34,711 nucleotides of DNA, taken from positions 1-34,711 of the IMG/VR virus record IMGVR_UViG_3300042879_002956, one strand, 5' to 3'. This DNA comes from a virus. Of the stretch, positions 1 to 7,637 are shown in pieces. The position numbers and the translations under genes were made by a program. Numbering within the stretch: position 1 is the stretch's first letter; each line of letters opens with the position of its first letter. Below the pieces are notes generated by a model. It saw only the letters and a list, made by a program, of their open reading frames with translations, made no database searches and was not told where the DNA came from.

Positions 1-7
1 TGCCATA
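1..7. repeat. Terminal 7 bp direct repeat (contig closure)
   Basis: The first seven bases, TGCCATA, are identical to the last seven (34705-34711). Seven bases could match by chance, but joining the ends also restores gene context. The stop codon of the left-end gene lies three bases before the ATG of the right-end gene, and an AGG-containing ribosome-binding site falls just upstream. This supports a circular or terminally redundant genome of 34,704 bp. It does not show whether packaging is headful or from fixed ends. Confidence 0.7.
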
Positions 8-9
8 AA

Positions 10-357
10 TTACCTCATCAAAATGAGGGTCGCCGTTATGTCCGTTGCTCCGGTATTGCGGAAATAAACTGCAGTCTCAGTCCACGGTGTCAGGCTGTCA
101 TCTATTGTGCTTCCATTTGCCTTTACGATCAATCGAATCGAGGGAATCACTCCAAGATTGTGACTGACTCCAACGGTTGCCCCAGCTGGCAAAAAAACGT
201 CAATTTGTTGGCTCTGAAAATTATCTAAAAATGAAAGACTATTAAGCCCCGCCTGAAGTTCCTTCAAACTCAATGCTAAACCGTTTTGTAAATAGGCCCG
301 AATATCTTCAACGGATTGTGCAATCTTTAAAGTCCTAAACCCGCTAAACCTAGCCAT
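10..357 (-). CDS. Small tail-associated virion protein, putative
   Basis: This 115-residue protein has no recognised enzymatic motif. Its first ~45 residues look helical (IAQSVEDIRAYLQNGLA). The rest alternates hydrophobic and polar residues as in a beta sandwich and ends with ITATLILMR. Small proteins of this shape often follow the nozzle gene in podovirus-like phages, so a virion role is inferred from position. Its ATG overlaps the stop codon of the nozzle gene as TAATG, indicating translational coupling. Across the closed circle its own stop lies three bases before the first ejection-type gene, so it sits inside the late operon rather than at its end. Confidence 0.6.
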   Translation of the reverse strand: MARFSGFRTLKIAQSVEDIRAYLQNGLALSLKELQAGLNSLSFLDNFQSQQIDVFLPAGATVGVSHNLGVIPSIRLIVKANGSTIDDSLTPWTETAVYFRNTGATDITATLILMR

Positions 358-2912
358 TAGCTTTTAAACCCCGGCTTATAAGGTAAGGCCATTTCAAGTT
401 CGTATCCCGTCACTGCGATGTTTGTCTGTTCTTGATTATTTGACAAAATTACTCTGAGCGACACACAACGCCCATTGGATAGTTTATGTTTCATGCCCGG
501 ATTTGAAGGATCTCCCCACGCACTTTCCCAAGGTGAAACACCATATCCATCACTCCCAAAATCAATTGAACACTCGCAAATGGGTGCGTCCGGAACAAAG
601 TCCTTTTCAGTCTGAATATCGAGTGTAAACGGCGCATCTAACAGTTCTGAGGAATAAACCTTAATTCGCGTAAATGTTTTTAGCACGCCTGCTTCGCCTA
701 TAAACTCCCAAGGACTTTTATGAAAGCATTCAATCGCTTCATTATGATCCTGATAATCTAAAAACGTTCCGGAATTATGGAATCGATAAAGATAATGGGT
801 AATTGTGGCCGTAAAATCATTATTGTCTGAGTCACGGCGCTCAACGAACAGGATTTCCTTATCGTCTTCGGCTGTAATTAGCCCGCCTGAACAATTTAAA
901 TTTGACCATTTCACCCAAGCATCGCGAGTATAATCGTAAACGATAGTGATACTGTTTTGATTAGCAAATCGCAATCCTGTGATCACCGTTTCAGCGGGAA
1001 CAAAGCAAATATACTTTTCCCGTCGCCGATCATTAATTGCAATAGACCGTTTTACGCGCAAAACTTCTTGATCAGTTTGCCCATAAATATTGAATAAAGG
1101 ATCGATTCGGCTGTTTAATTGATTATCTTTTGCTTCTCCTAAGCCCCTAGGGATATTTGCCCCCGTCATTACTCGCGGACCATTTAAAGAAAGAAAGCAG
1201 ATCGTTCCGCGAACGTCTTGAATTGAAGCGTGAGCAGCGCATCCAATGTCTTGAGTAATTACGTCCACCCGAAAGGTTTGGTTAGGAACATCTCCAGTGA
1301 CCGAATGAATTGCCCGACTCTGAAAGATCAAAAAACTATCATTTGAAGGGTGCAGCGCCGTAATCAAATCGCCCGCCAAATTAGTGACGCGAAATTGATT
1401 TCTCACTAACGGAAAATATTCTGGATTCTCTAGGTCTGAAAAGGATACTTCATTGCTATTTTCCAGATTCCCAGCCGTCACCATTAAGTTCTGGTAAGCC
1501 GAAATATATTTCCCCGCTACGGGGGGGCTTCGATCAGTCGCAGGCTCAAGAAACTGTAAAAACAACGCGCTATCAAGCGTATTGTCGGTATAATTTTGCG
1601 TTGCTGCAAAAGAATTGTTTGGAATCTCAACCAGCTCAAACCAAAGTGTAGGGCTGACATTCGTGTTCTTATTTCTAAGTACTCTTATGCGCAGATTATT
1701 GGAAATCACGGCATTGTCCGCAACAGTCACAGCAGCCCCGGCTATTGTGATAGTATTGGCTGCCACATTCGTTACTCTACGTTCTACATATCCAGCGCTT
1801 ACCCCATCATAAAAATAGGCTGTATCGCCCACTTTTAACGTGTGCGCCCCACCTGCACCATTATCAACATTGATTGTCGTGACTGTAGTTTGAGCGCCTG
1901 CAACAATCGCACAATTAGTGTTGAAACCCGTTCCAGCTTGAATATTTGATAAACCAACTGTTACCGCGCTTGTTCCAGGATCAACCTTTACCTGTTCTGA
2001 TGAAAAAACAGTGTTTCCTTCAATGCGATTGCCTGCATTATCAATTTGGATGAACTGTTGCCGCCAAACATATTTTTCAGTCGTACCAGCCGTTCCACCA
2101 CTAATCGACACGGTGTAAGTTCCAGTCGATCCATCCGAAGCAGGCGGCAAGCCAGCCCGATAAACGTTCTGGCCGTCATATTTCATGATGAAATCATAAC
2201 CGTTTGCAAAGTACATGCAGTTTTGAAGCTGCACAGCAGTAACATTTTCAAAATTAATTGAATCCTTATTGGTTTGAGAGCCAATAAAAGGGCCTGCCTT
2301 ACCTGTAATCGGCGACACATTAAGATTTGACCAATAACCTGCGTTGGTGGTCATGGGCGCATTTATTAATGAAACATTAGGAACTGTTTTTAAAAACGCT
2401 GCAGGTGTTGCTCCTGTGCCACTCACTACTGCTGTGAAACTTGGAAGCGCATTAATCTGCGCAGCCAATTGAGTCACTGTGATAGGTGAAACTTCATCGC
2501 GCCCTAATCCCAAAGCGTAATCAAGCACGCTAGATGTTCCAACTTGAATTTGACAGCGATATTGCCCGGTAACCGTATCGTAAAAAATTGCAATTTGAGC
2601 GACTGGATTTAAGCCTGAATAAGTTACCGTCAAAGAAACTTCGGTAAACTTTAGCAGCGTGCTTGAAATTCCGAGTACTTCCTGTTGCTCCACGCCGTTT
2701 GAATCAACGCGGTTATAAGCAAATAAGCCGTATTTCGCACCCGTTTCCGCGTGGACTTGATAACCTACACGCTTTTCAATCGTTCCTGTTGCTGTGTATT
2801 GAATATTATCAACATCAGTAGCGCGTTGCTCCGGAAATTCAAGGTCATTAGACCTCAGGTCGTAGCCGAAAAAGTTCTGGTATCGTTTTGCAAACTGATA
2901 TTGAACGCCCAT
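357..2912 (-). CDS. Tail nozzle / tail tubular protein B-like
   Basis: This 851-residue protein sits directly downstream of the adaptor gene, the position of T7 gp12 or P22 gp10 in short-tailed phages. The N-terminus (DLRSNDLEFPEQRATDVDN) is the kind of extended opening seen in podovirus nozzle and stabilisation proteins. It is followed by long beta-rich stretches with many short blocks of aromatic and Asn/Gly residues, and by a C-terminus rich in Trp and Pro. No signal peptide or membrane segment is visible. Its ATG overlaps the adaptor stop codon (TAATG), and its own stop overlaps the next start in the same way, giving a tightly coupled adaptor-nozzle-small-protein trio. The class is assigned from size, composition and synteny; a structure prediction would be decisive. 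Confidence 0.65.
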   Translation of the reverse strand: MGVQYQFAKRYQNFFGYDLRSNDLEFPEQRATDVDNIQYTATGTIEKRVGYQVHAETGAKYGLFAYNRVDSNGVEQQEVLGISSTLLKFTEVSLTVTYSGLNPVAQIAIFYDTVTGQYRCQIQVGTSSVLDYALGLGRDEVSPITVTQLAAQINALPSFTAVVSGTGATPAAFLKTVPNVSLINAPMTTNAGYWSNLNVSPITGKAGPFIGSQTNKDSINFENVTAVQLQNCMYFANGYDFIMKYDGQNVYRAGLPPASDGSTGTYTVSISGGTAGTTEKYVWRQQFIQIDNAGNRIEGNTVFSSEQVKVDPGTSAVTVGLSNIQAGTGFNTNCAIVAGAQTTVTTINVDNGAGGAHTLKVGDTAYFYDGVSAGYVERRVTNVAANTITIAGAAVTVADNAVISNNLRIRVLRNKNTNVSPTLWFELVEIPNNSFAATQNYTDNTLDSALFLQFLEPATDRSPPVAGKYISAYQNLMVTAGNLENSNEVSFSDLENPEYFPLVRNQFRVTNLAGDLITALHPSNDSFLIFQSRAIHSVTGDVPNQTFRVDVITQDIGCAAHASIQDVRGTICFLSLNGPRVMTGANIPRGLGEAKDNQLNSRIDPLFNIYGQTDQEVLRVKRSIAINDRRREKYICFVPAETVITGLRFANQNSITIVYDYTRDAWVKWSNLNCSGGLITAEDDKEILFVERRDSDNNDFTATITHYLYRFHNSGTFLDYQDHNEAIECFHKSPWEFIGEAGVLKTFTRIKVYSSELLDAPFTLDIQTEKDFVPDAPICECSIDFGSDGYGVSPWESAWGDPSNPGMKHKLSNGRCVSLRVILSNNQEQTNIAVTGYELEMALPYKPGFKS

Positions 2913-3850
2913 TAGAAGCTATCCCATCCTAGATATTGACCATCAAGAACTGGAACATAATCAGGATCATTGTCAGGTTCTGCAAACGCTGCTTGAATCG
3001 TTCCTTGCACTTTTAGCAATAACTGACCTAATGCATCTGAATCGCTGCTAGAATCCCTAATCAAAATTCTAGTGTTGCAATACTCTAGCAAATACTTCTC
3101 GCACAATTCAGGAAGCTCTGAAAAATTCGACGCATATTTACCACGGCAAACGCTATCACCTACCGAGATACTTTCCCCATCCTCATAAACAAAACTGGCG
3201 TCAACAGTTACCACTCCGGTACTACTAATTGCTGAAATCGGAATCGATCTCATTTTCACCACGCCGTTTTTATCTAAAACGGTGATAAAGTTTTCTTCTA
3301 AAAGCGCGGTGGTATCCATCAAAACCGAATCATCGAGCACTAAACTTGTGATAGTTTTTGAGCCTGTATTTAACGTAACGCTTTCAACTGTAGCCCTTTG
3401 AATATCAAGTCTAGGAATCGTTCGCTGATAAGTTATTCTAATTTTACTTCCGGAACTCTGAGGTTTCGGTTGTAAAAAGATCTGACTTCCATTCCGAATG
3501 TAGAAGCTCGGATCGGTTTGGATGCCTGATAACCGTTCTTTTACTGAACCTTTTTTAAGAGGGTAGTAATTGTCGGGTGCGCCGCTTTGAGTAAATTCAA
3601 TAGTATCAATACGCGTTCCCATGAAAACATCAGAAGGGATTGAATACGCTTCAACCCCCCCTGTAACGTTCATTTCTTTAATTTTCATGAGCACGTGAGG
3701 AAACGCTGCATTGATCAGCGTGTGAATTTCCTCCTGACCATCGTTGAAATACTGGATAAACTCCTCATCCTGAATTCCAGCAGTGTCAGTGTACTCCTGA
3801 TTTTCAGTCGCGCGGCGTGACGCTAAAATGAGAGTTTCCAGTTTTCTCAT
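2912..3850 (-). CDS. Head-tail adaptor (tail tubular protein A-like)
   Basis: This 312-residue protein has the helical N-terminus typical of phage adaptor proteins, containing YTDTAGIQDEEFIQYFNDGQ and a following helix pair. A beta region follows (VEAYSIPSDVFMGTRIDTIE, then FLQPKP and ITYQRTIPRLD). The last ~80 residues are helical and carry CEKYLLEYCNTRIL. That order, the length near 300, and the position before the nozzle gene match T7 gp11 or P22 gp4-type adaptors that bind the portal. AAGGA eight bases before the ATG is a good ribosome-binding site. The preceding acidic gene ends three bases away. Confidence 0.65.
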   Translation of the reverse strand: MRKLETLILASRRATENQEYTDTAGIQDEEFIQYFNDGQEEIHTLINAAFPHVLMKIKEMNVTGGVEAYSIPSDVFMGTRIDTIEFTQSGAPDNYYPLKKGSVKERLSGIQTDPSFYIRNGSQIFLQPKPQSSGSKIRITYQRTIPRLDIQRATVESVTLNTGSKTITSLVLDDSVLMDTTALLEENFITVLDKNGVVKMRSIPISAISSTGVVTVDASFVYEDGESISVGDSVCRGKYASNFSELPELCEKYLLEYCNTRILIRDSSSDSDALGQLLLKVQGTIQAAFAEPDNDPDYVPVLDGQYLGWDSF

Positions 3851-3853
3851 GAC

Positions 3854-4099
3854 TTATTCCTTCATGCGGTTTTTCATGCGCGCAACAATAATAGCCAACT
3901 TTCCGCGCTCGCCATGCATAGGACCAGGAGCTTGTTCTTCTTCTTCGCCCCCTTCGCCTTCTTCTTCCATCTCAGGCGATTCCATTCCTTTTTCTTCTTC
4001 CATCTGCTCAAGAAACGCTTCCATTCCAATTCCAAGCGATTCAAGCTCTTTCATTAAAGCTTCATAATGCATTCGAGCTGCTTTCATTTCTGGTGCCAT
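3854..4099 (-). CDS. Small acidic protein with Glu tract
   Basis: This 81-residue protein begins MAPEMKAARMHYEALMKELE, a probable amphipathic helix. A tract very rich in Glu, Gly and Met follows, then a basic C-terminus (IVARMKNRMKE). The start was moved inward from a longer TTG-initiated frame because AAAGGAGAT lies five bases before this ATG, a near-perfect ribosome-binding site. I do not recognise a family. The strong split between acidic middle and basic end, and the position between two small virion-type genes and the adaptor, fit a small structural, chaperone or scaffold-like role, but this is inference. Confidence 0.6.
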   Translation of the reverse strand: MAPEMKAARMHYEALMKELESLGIGMEAFLEQMEEEKGMESPEMEEEGEGGEEEEQAPGPMHGERGKLAIIVARMKNRMKE

Positions 4100-4109
4100 A
4101 AGATCTCCT

Positions 4110-4385
4110 TTATCGAATAGATGCGCGGTAATTTGCAATCAAAGCACTCAAAGGCGAAGTCATTCCTTGAATGTTTGATGCCATTGCTCGGTTTTGAGCT
4201 TCGGCAATAGTTAAATTTTTCTTCTGTTCCAATTCGCGTTCAGTCTGGCCTTTTTGTTGTTCTGCTTTAAAAAGCCCACTCGCTAAATTGGCTGCAGCAC
4301 CAATTCCCGCTTCTCCCATTTTCATTCCAAAGGAAGCTTCGGGTTTCTTTTGGTCCATTTTTGACAAAAGTTCCTCAAGAGTCAT
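4110..4385 (-). CDS. Small virion-type protein, paralogue of its neighbour
   Basis: This 91-residue protein has a charged N-terminus, a Gly/Ala-rich hydrophobic segment (GEAGIGAAANLASGLF), a charged helical middle (KGQTERELEQKKN) and a C-terminal LSALIANYRASIR. The adjacent 75-residue protein shares this plan and ends in LADLIAAYRSTL, so the two are probably diverged copies. The ATG overlaps the stop of the upstream gene as ATGA. A Gly-rich hydrophobic segment plus a helical charged region is common in small podovirus internal proteins. A virion role is inferred and no family is claimed. Confidence 0.55.
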   Translation of the reverse strand: MTLEELLSKMDQKKPEASFGMKMGEAGIGAAANLASGLFKAEQQKGQTERELEQKKNLTIAEAQNRAMASNIQGMTSPLSALIANYRASIR

Positions 4386-4609
4386 TTTCCACCCCCAAGC
4401 GTACTGCGATAAGCGGCAATTAAATCAGCCAATGCACTTTGTTTCGCTTTTTGTTCAGCTTCAATTCGCGCTTGTTCCATTTGAAAAACCCCTTGCGCGC
4501 CCGTGGCAGCCATTTGCCGATTCATTGCTTCACGTTGCGCACCAGCTTGCAATAGATTCGACAACAATCCTGCACCGCCTAAAATTCCTGCACCAATGAT
4601 CGGGTCCAT
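4382..4609 (-). CDS. Small virion-type protein with Gly-rich hydrophobic N-terminus
   Basis: This 75-residue protein starts MDPIIGAGILGGAGLLSNLL, a Gly-rich hydrophobic segment. A Gln/Glu/Ala-rich helix follows (MEQARIEAEQKAKQ), then LADLIAAYRSTLGGGK. The tail resembles the C-terminus of the next gene, pointing to a tandem duplication. GAGGTGAT sits just before the ATG and doubles as the end of the upstream gene. Sequences that open with PIIGAGILGG-type segments are common in small internal or membrane-interacting phage proteins. The exact function is unknown. Confidence 0.55.
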   Translation of the reverse strand: MDPIIGAGILGGAGLLSNLLQAGAQREAMNRQMAATGAQGVFQMEQARIEAEQKAKQSALADLIAAYRSTLGGGK

Positions 4610-4612
4610 AAA

Positions 4613-5140
4613 TCACCTCAAATCTAATTGCCAATCAGAGTAATAGACTGATCCTGTGTAATATAATGACACAGCATCAACAGAATTCAACGATTCAGTC
4701 CAGATAGGTTCCTGACCTTGAGGCCACTTAACCGCTGCAGGCCAGCTAACCGATAACGCCACGGCTGGATTTATAAAGAATAACTGATAATTTGCCCCAG
4801 CTTGCGCATTCGAAAACTGAATGGTCAGTGTGCCCGTGGCCCCACTTACATCAATAATTCTAATATTTCCCAAATCAAAATCGACTGTAATGGTCTGATT
4901 TAATCCGGTAACCGTTAGAGTAGCAGCCTGAGTTAGTGCGATATTTGGCGCAAGTTTGGCACTTGTAACTGAATCGTTTGCTAGTCCGCTTGTAGCAATT
5001 TGATTTCCATTTCCACCGCCTGAATGATCGTGCGAGGAAATTTTAGTCCATGTCGTATTGAGTAACGTTGAACCCCAATTACGCGTTCCCGTGGTGGGGA
5101 TCGTAAGTGTAAGCCCTAAAGTTAAATTAGTATAACCCAC
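4613..5140 (-). CDS. Tail fibre-like protein with HxH motif
   Basis: This 175-residue protein starts at GTG, preceded by GGGAGGGG. The N-terminus has the NWGSTLLNTTWTKI pattern often found in phage fibre proteins. A HDHSGGGNGNQI segment (His37 and His39) follows. HxH motifs of this type coordinate metal in trimeric fibre tips such as T4 gp37. The remaining ~100 residues alternate as beta strands (LTVTGLNQTITVDFDLGNI, then LTIQFSNAQAGANYQLFFI), consistent with a small jelly-roll. It is the most distal of the adhesion genes in this operon. It could be a fibre tip or a virion decoration protein. Confidence 0.55.
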   Translation of the reverse strand: MGYTNLTLGLTLTIPTTGTRNWGSTLLNTTWTKISSHDHSGGGNGNQIATSGLANDSVTSAKLAPNIALTQAATLTVTGLNQTITVDFDLGNIRIIDVSGATGTLTIQFSNAQAGANYQLFFINPAVALSVSWPAAVKWPQGQEPIWTESLNSVDAVSLYYTGSVYYSDWQLDLR

Positions 5141-5154
5141 AATCCCCTCCCAAG

Positions 5155-5517
5155 TTACGGTTTCGGATACTTCGCCTTAATTGCAAGCCTTTGCACTTGT
5201 AGCGCATCAAGAGCCGCTTGCCCGCCGTCGAAAAACGCATTGAGAAAATCCTCTGCGCTTGGGTACTCTGCGCGGCGGTTTACAATTGCCTGTTTCAGCG
5301 CGTGCTCTGCGGTAATGTCTTCAATCTCCACCGTGTATTCAGCGGGGAGAATCACTCCCGTAGGTTCTCCCATTTCGTCAAGCTCGGGACGTTCTGGTAA
5401 ACCGCACACACCGGAAGCTAACAACTCATCAATTCTTGCTTGTGGGTTTTCCGCTTGAAAGTCCCAATTGATTGAAGCATCGGGATATTTAAGACTTCTA
5501 ATTTTGACTTGTTTCAT
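5155..5517 (-). CDS. Fibre-associated small protein with YPS...KAKYPKP C-terminus
   Basis: This 120-residue protein has an N-terminal beta-like half containing DASINWDFQAENPQARI and VEIEDITAE. Its helical C-terminal half reads AEYPSAEDFLNAFFDGGQAA and ends IKAKYPKP. A YP...D.L.A...GG...L...AIKAKYPKP-like tail is common in small proteins encoded beside phage tail fibres, where they act as fibre tip parts or assembly factors. The gene sits between two fibre genes, three bases after the stop of the large fibre gene. An assembly or tip role is therefore likely but unproved. Confidence 0.5.
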   Translation of the reverse strand: MKQVKIRSLKYPDASINWDFQAENPQARIDELLASGVCGLPERPELDEMGEPTGVILPAEYTVEIEDITAEHALKQAIVNRRAEYPSAEDFLNAFFDGGQAALDALQVQRLAIKAKYPKP

Positions 5518-5519
5518 CT

Positions 5520-7613
5520 TTAGTTACCCACCCGAACGATTGAAAGACTGTTATAATTACTTGTTGTGTCATAATTCAGGTTTCCTCCTGAGTTTTGAAA
5601 TGTAGACACTGTGATTTTTTGACCAGCTATTGCTGTGACCAAGCCAGAAAAATTTAAGGTATTTACATTCGATCCGTCGGCTGTACGAACTTCACCACCA
5701 AGTTTTCGACTTAAATCCACTTCAATTTGTAATGCCCTCACTCCTGTAGCGTTAGGAGAAAACCCAATCGTTCCAGCTACAAGGTACGTTCCAGAAACAG
5801 GGACAGTATATTCTCCCGTTGTGATGTTAAATGCCCCATGAGTATCAAACGGCGAGGCATTATAGCTAGCTACCGTTTGATTATTTCCGTTGTTAGTATG
5901 AGATCCGCTTGTCTTATACGCACGCATAGCGACCGCCTCATTCGCCGCGATCGTTGCTGGGCCGGATACGCGTTCTACCTGGAAGTAGTTTACAGCAGCA
6001 TTTGCATTTAAAGAAACAGATGCACCAGAAGTGTTTGATAAGGCTAAACCTACCGTGTTGCCCGCTGAAAAATAAAGAATTAGAGATCCCTTTAAGGTAA
6101 TATACCCCGTAAAACTCGTCTGTAATCCGACAATATCCAAACTAATGTTAGGTTGAGACCCAGTAGTTTGTAGCTGCACCTGTCTAGTAGCTGCATATGA
6201 CCATGCTTGCGACCCAAGCAATAAAGCCGCACTTATTTTATAAAAACCACTAACAGGAATAGTGTATACTTTTGGCGATCCACCGCCGCCTGATCCAGCA
6301 CTATGAGTATCAAAGGTTGTCCCATTAAAATCTAAACTTGTTGTTGTTGCGTCGGCTGTAGTATTTGCCGCAGTCGTCGTGTACCTAGCCGCCACAACCC
6401 GAGTGTCGGTGTCGTTCGACATTTGAACCGTCGAGGACCAGCCGGTTACTGGAACGAAGAATTCGCAGGAAATGTAGTCATTATTAGCCCAAGTAGCGGG
6501 AATAGTGTTTGTTAACACATTTCCATTACCATTAACTGTCAACCAAACTTGAGTTGATGTTATCGCGGCAACAACTCCATTATAGATTGCAACACCAGTT
6601 CTAATCGCAGTCCACGTTCCATTTGGATTTGTTTGATTAAGCCCAATTGGTCCCGCTAGCTTTGTACTATCAATTGTAAAACCAGTTGGAATGCTGACAT
6701 ATAACTGCGCCGCAGTAACCGCTCCGCTAATTGGAATGTACACTTGCGCATGAAGTGAATCACCAACGCGACGATACCGACCAAAAATCCCAAAACCTAC
6801 ACCAGCGGTCCAGTTAATCGTTGGAGTGTAACTCACCCAATCCGTCACGGGAGCGCCGTATTGCACAACCTGGGGGCCTACCACTACGTTATCAATTGCA
6901 AGCGTGTAAGCAAGTGCGCTTACTGATGCGACGTGAAAGCACAAACGATAGGATTGCCCCGTTGCTTGCGTTTGGAACGTTGCAATCTGTTTCATTTTGG
7001 TGCCAACTGTTGCATTTTGCACCACATAACCAGCGGGCTGAATCACAACCGGCGTTCCAGCGGGATCTGCAATCAGATAAACCGTAAGATCGCCATCGGC
7101 GTAAGTTCCTGACAATACTTCATAGTCAAAAGTAACCGTCAAAACTTTGGCTTGATCCGCGAGATCAATCGTAAAATCAGTCGATACACCTTGGCCTTGG
7201 CGATTGACTGCGTCTTTCGAAAAATTAAAATCGGCTGATCCACGAAGAGGAGTAGTTGTGGAACGGGTCCACGTTACGTTAGGACTTCCACCAGTTCCAT
7301 CAACAGGTTGCGCTCCTGCAGCATCGGCATAGGTCGCCCATCCGGTCGTGTTAGTCGCTGCGCTCGGATTTGAGATATAATTGATACCACTTCCACCGCT
7401 TCCAACCTCGCTCCAATTGGTAGAACTTCCAGAATCGTTTTTCCGGTAGAGCTTTCCGCTAATGGTATTTAATAATAATGATCCTGGCTGCGCATCTACC
7501 GCCACCGACGTAGGATCTGTTGTAGAGCTTACTACATCAGCTCCTCCGTTTAGATTAAGCGTGCTTTTCAGCGTCTTAATCTTTTGTCCCGCAAAAATTG
7601 TTGCCTGCCCCAT
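5520..7613 (-). CDS. Large tail fibre with duplicated C1q-like C-terminal domains
   Basis: This 697-residue protein begins with a ~100-residue attachment-like region (TDPTSVAVDAQPGSLLLNT, KLYRKNDSGSSTNWSEVGSG). A sandwich resembling a carbohydrate-binding module follows (residues ~100-245, ending YTLAIDNVVVGPQVV). Two related domains close the protein. One contains TSLDFNGTTFDTHSAG and YTIPVSGFYKISAALLL; the other contains VASYNASPFDTHGAF and YTVPVSGTYLVAGTI. The FDTHG...Y.VPVSG.Y pattern is characteristic of C1q/TNF-type jelly-rolls at phage fibre tips. GGGAGA lies upstream of the ATG. Receptor binding is the expected role. Confidence 0.7.
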   Translation of the reverse strand: MGQATIFAGQKIKTLKSTLNLNGGADVVSSTTDPTSVAVDAQPGSLLLNTISGKLYRKNDSGSSTNWSEVGSGGSGINYISNPSAATNTTGWATYADAAGAQPVDGTGGSPNVTWTRSTTTPLRGSADFNFSKDAVNRQGQGVSTDFTIDLADQAKVLTVTFDYEVLSGTYADGDLTVYLIADPAGTPVVIQPAGYVVQNATVGTKMKQIATFQTQATGQSYRLCFHVASVSALAYTLAIDNVVVGPQVVQYGAPVTDWVSYTPTINWTAGVGFGIFGRYRRVGDSLHAQVYIPISGAVTAAQLYVSIPTGFTIDSTKLAGPIGLNQTNPNGTWTAIRTGVAIYNGVVAAITSTQVWLTVNGNGNVLTNTIPATWANNDYISCEFFVPVTGWSSTVQMSNDTDTRVVAARYTTTAANTTADATTTSLDFNGTTFDTHSAGSGGGGSPKVYTIPVSGFYKISAALLLGSQAWSYAATRQVQLQTTGSQPNISLDIVGLQTSFTGYITLKGSLILYFSAGNTVGLALSNTSGASVSLNANAAVNYFQVERVSGPATIAANEAVAMRAYKTSGSHTNNGNNQTVASYNASPFDTHGAFNITTGEYTVPVSGTYLVAGTIGFSPNATGVRALQIEVDLSRKLGGEVRTADGSNVNTLNFSGLVTAIAGQKITVSTFQNSGGNLNYDTTSNYNSLSIVRVGN

Positions 7614-7637
7614 AAGTCTCCCTTGAGAGTTCTACCC

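Noticed and set aside
3854-4138. Longer TTG-initiated version of the acidic protein
   Set aside because: The internal ATG at 4099 has a near-perfect ribosome-binding site, whereas the TTG has none and would overlap the preceding gene.
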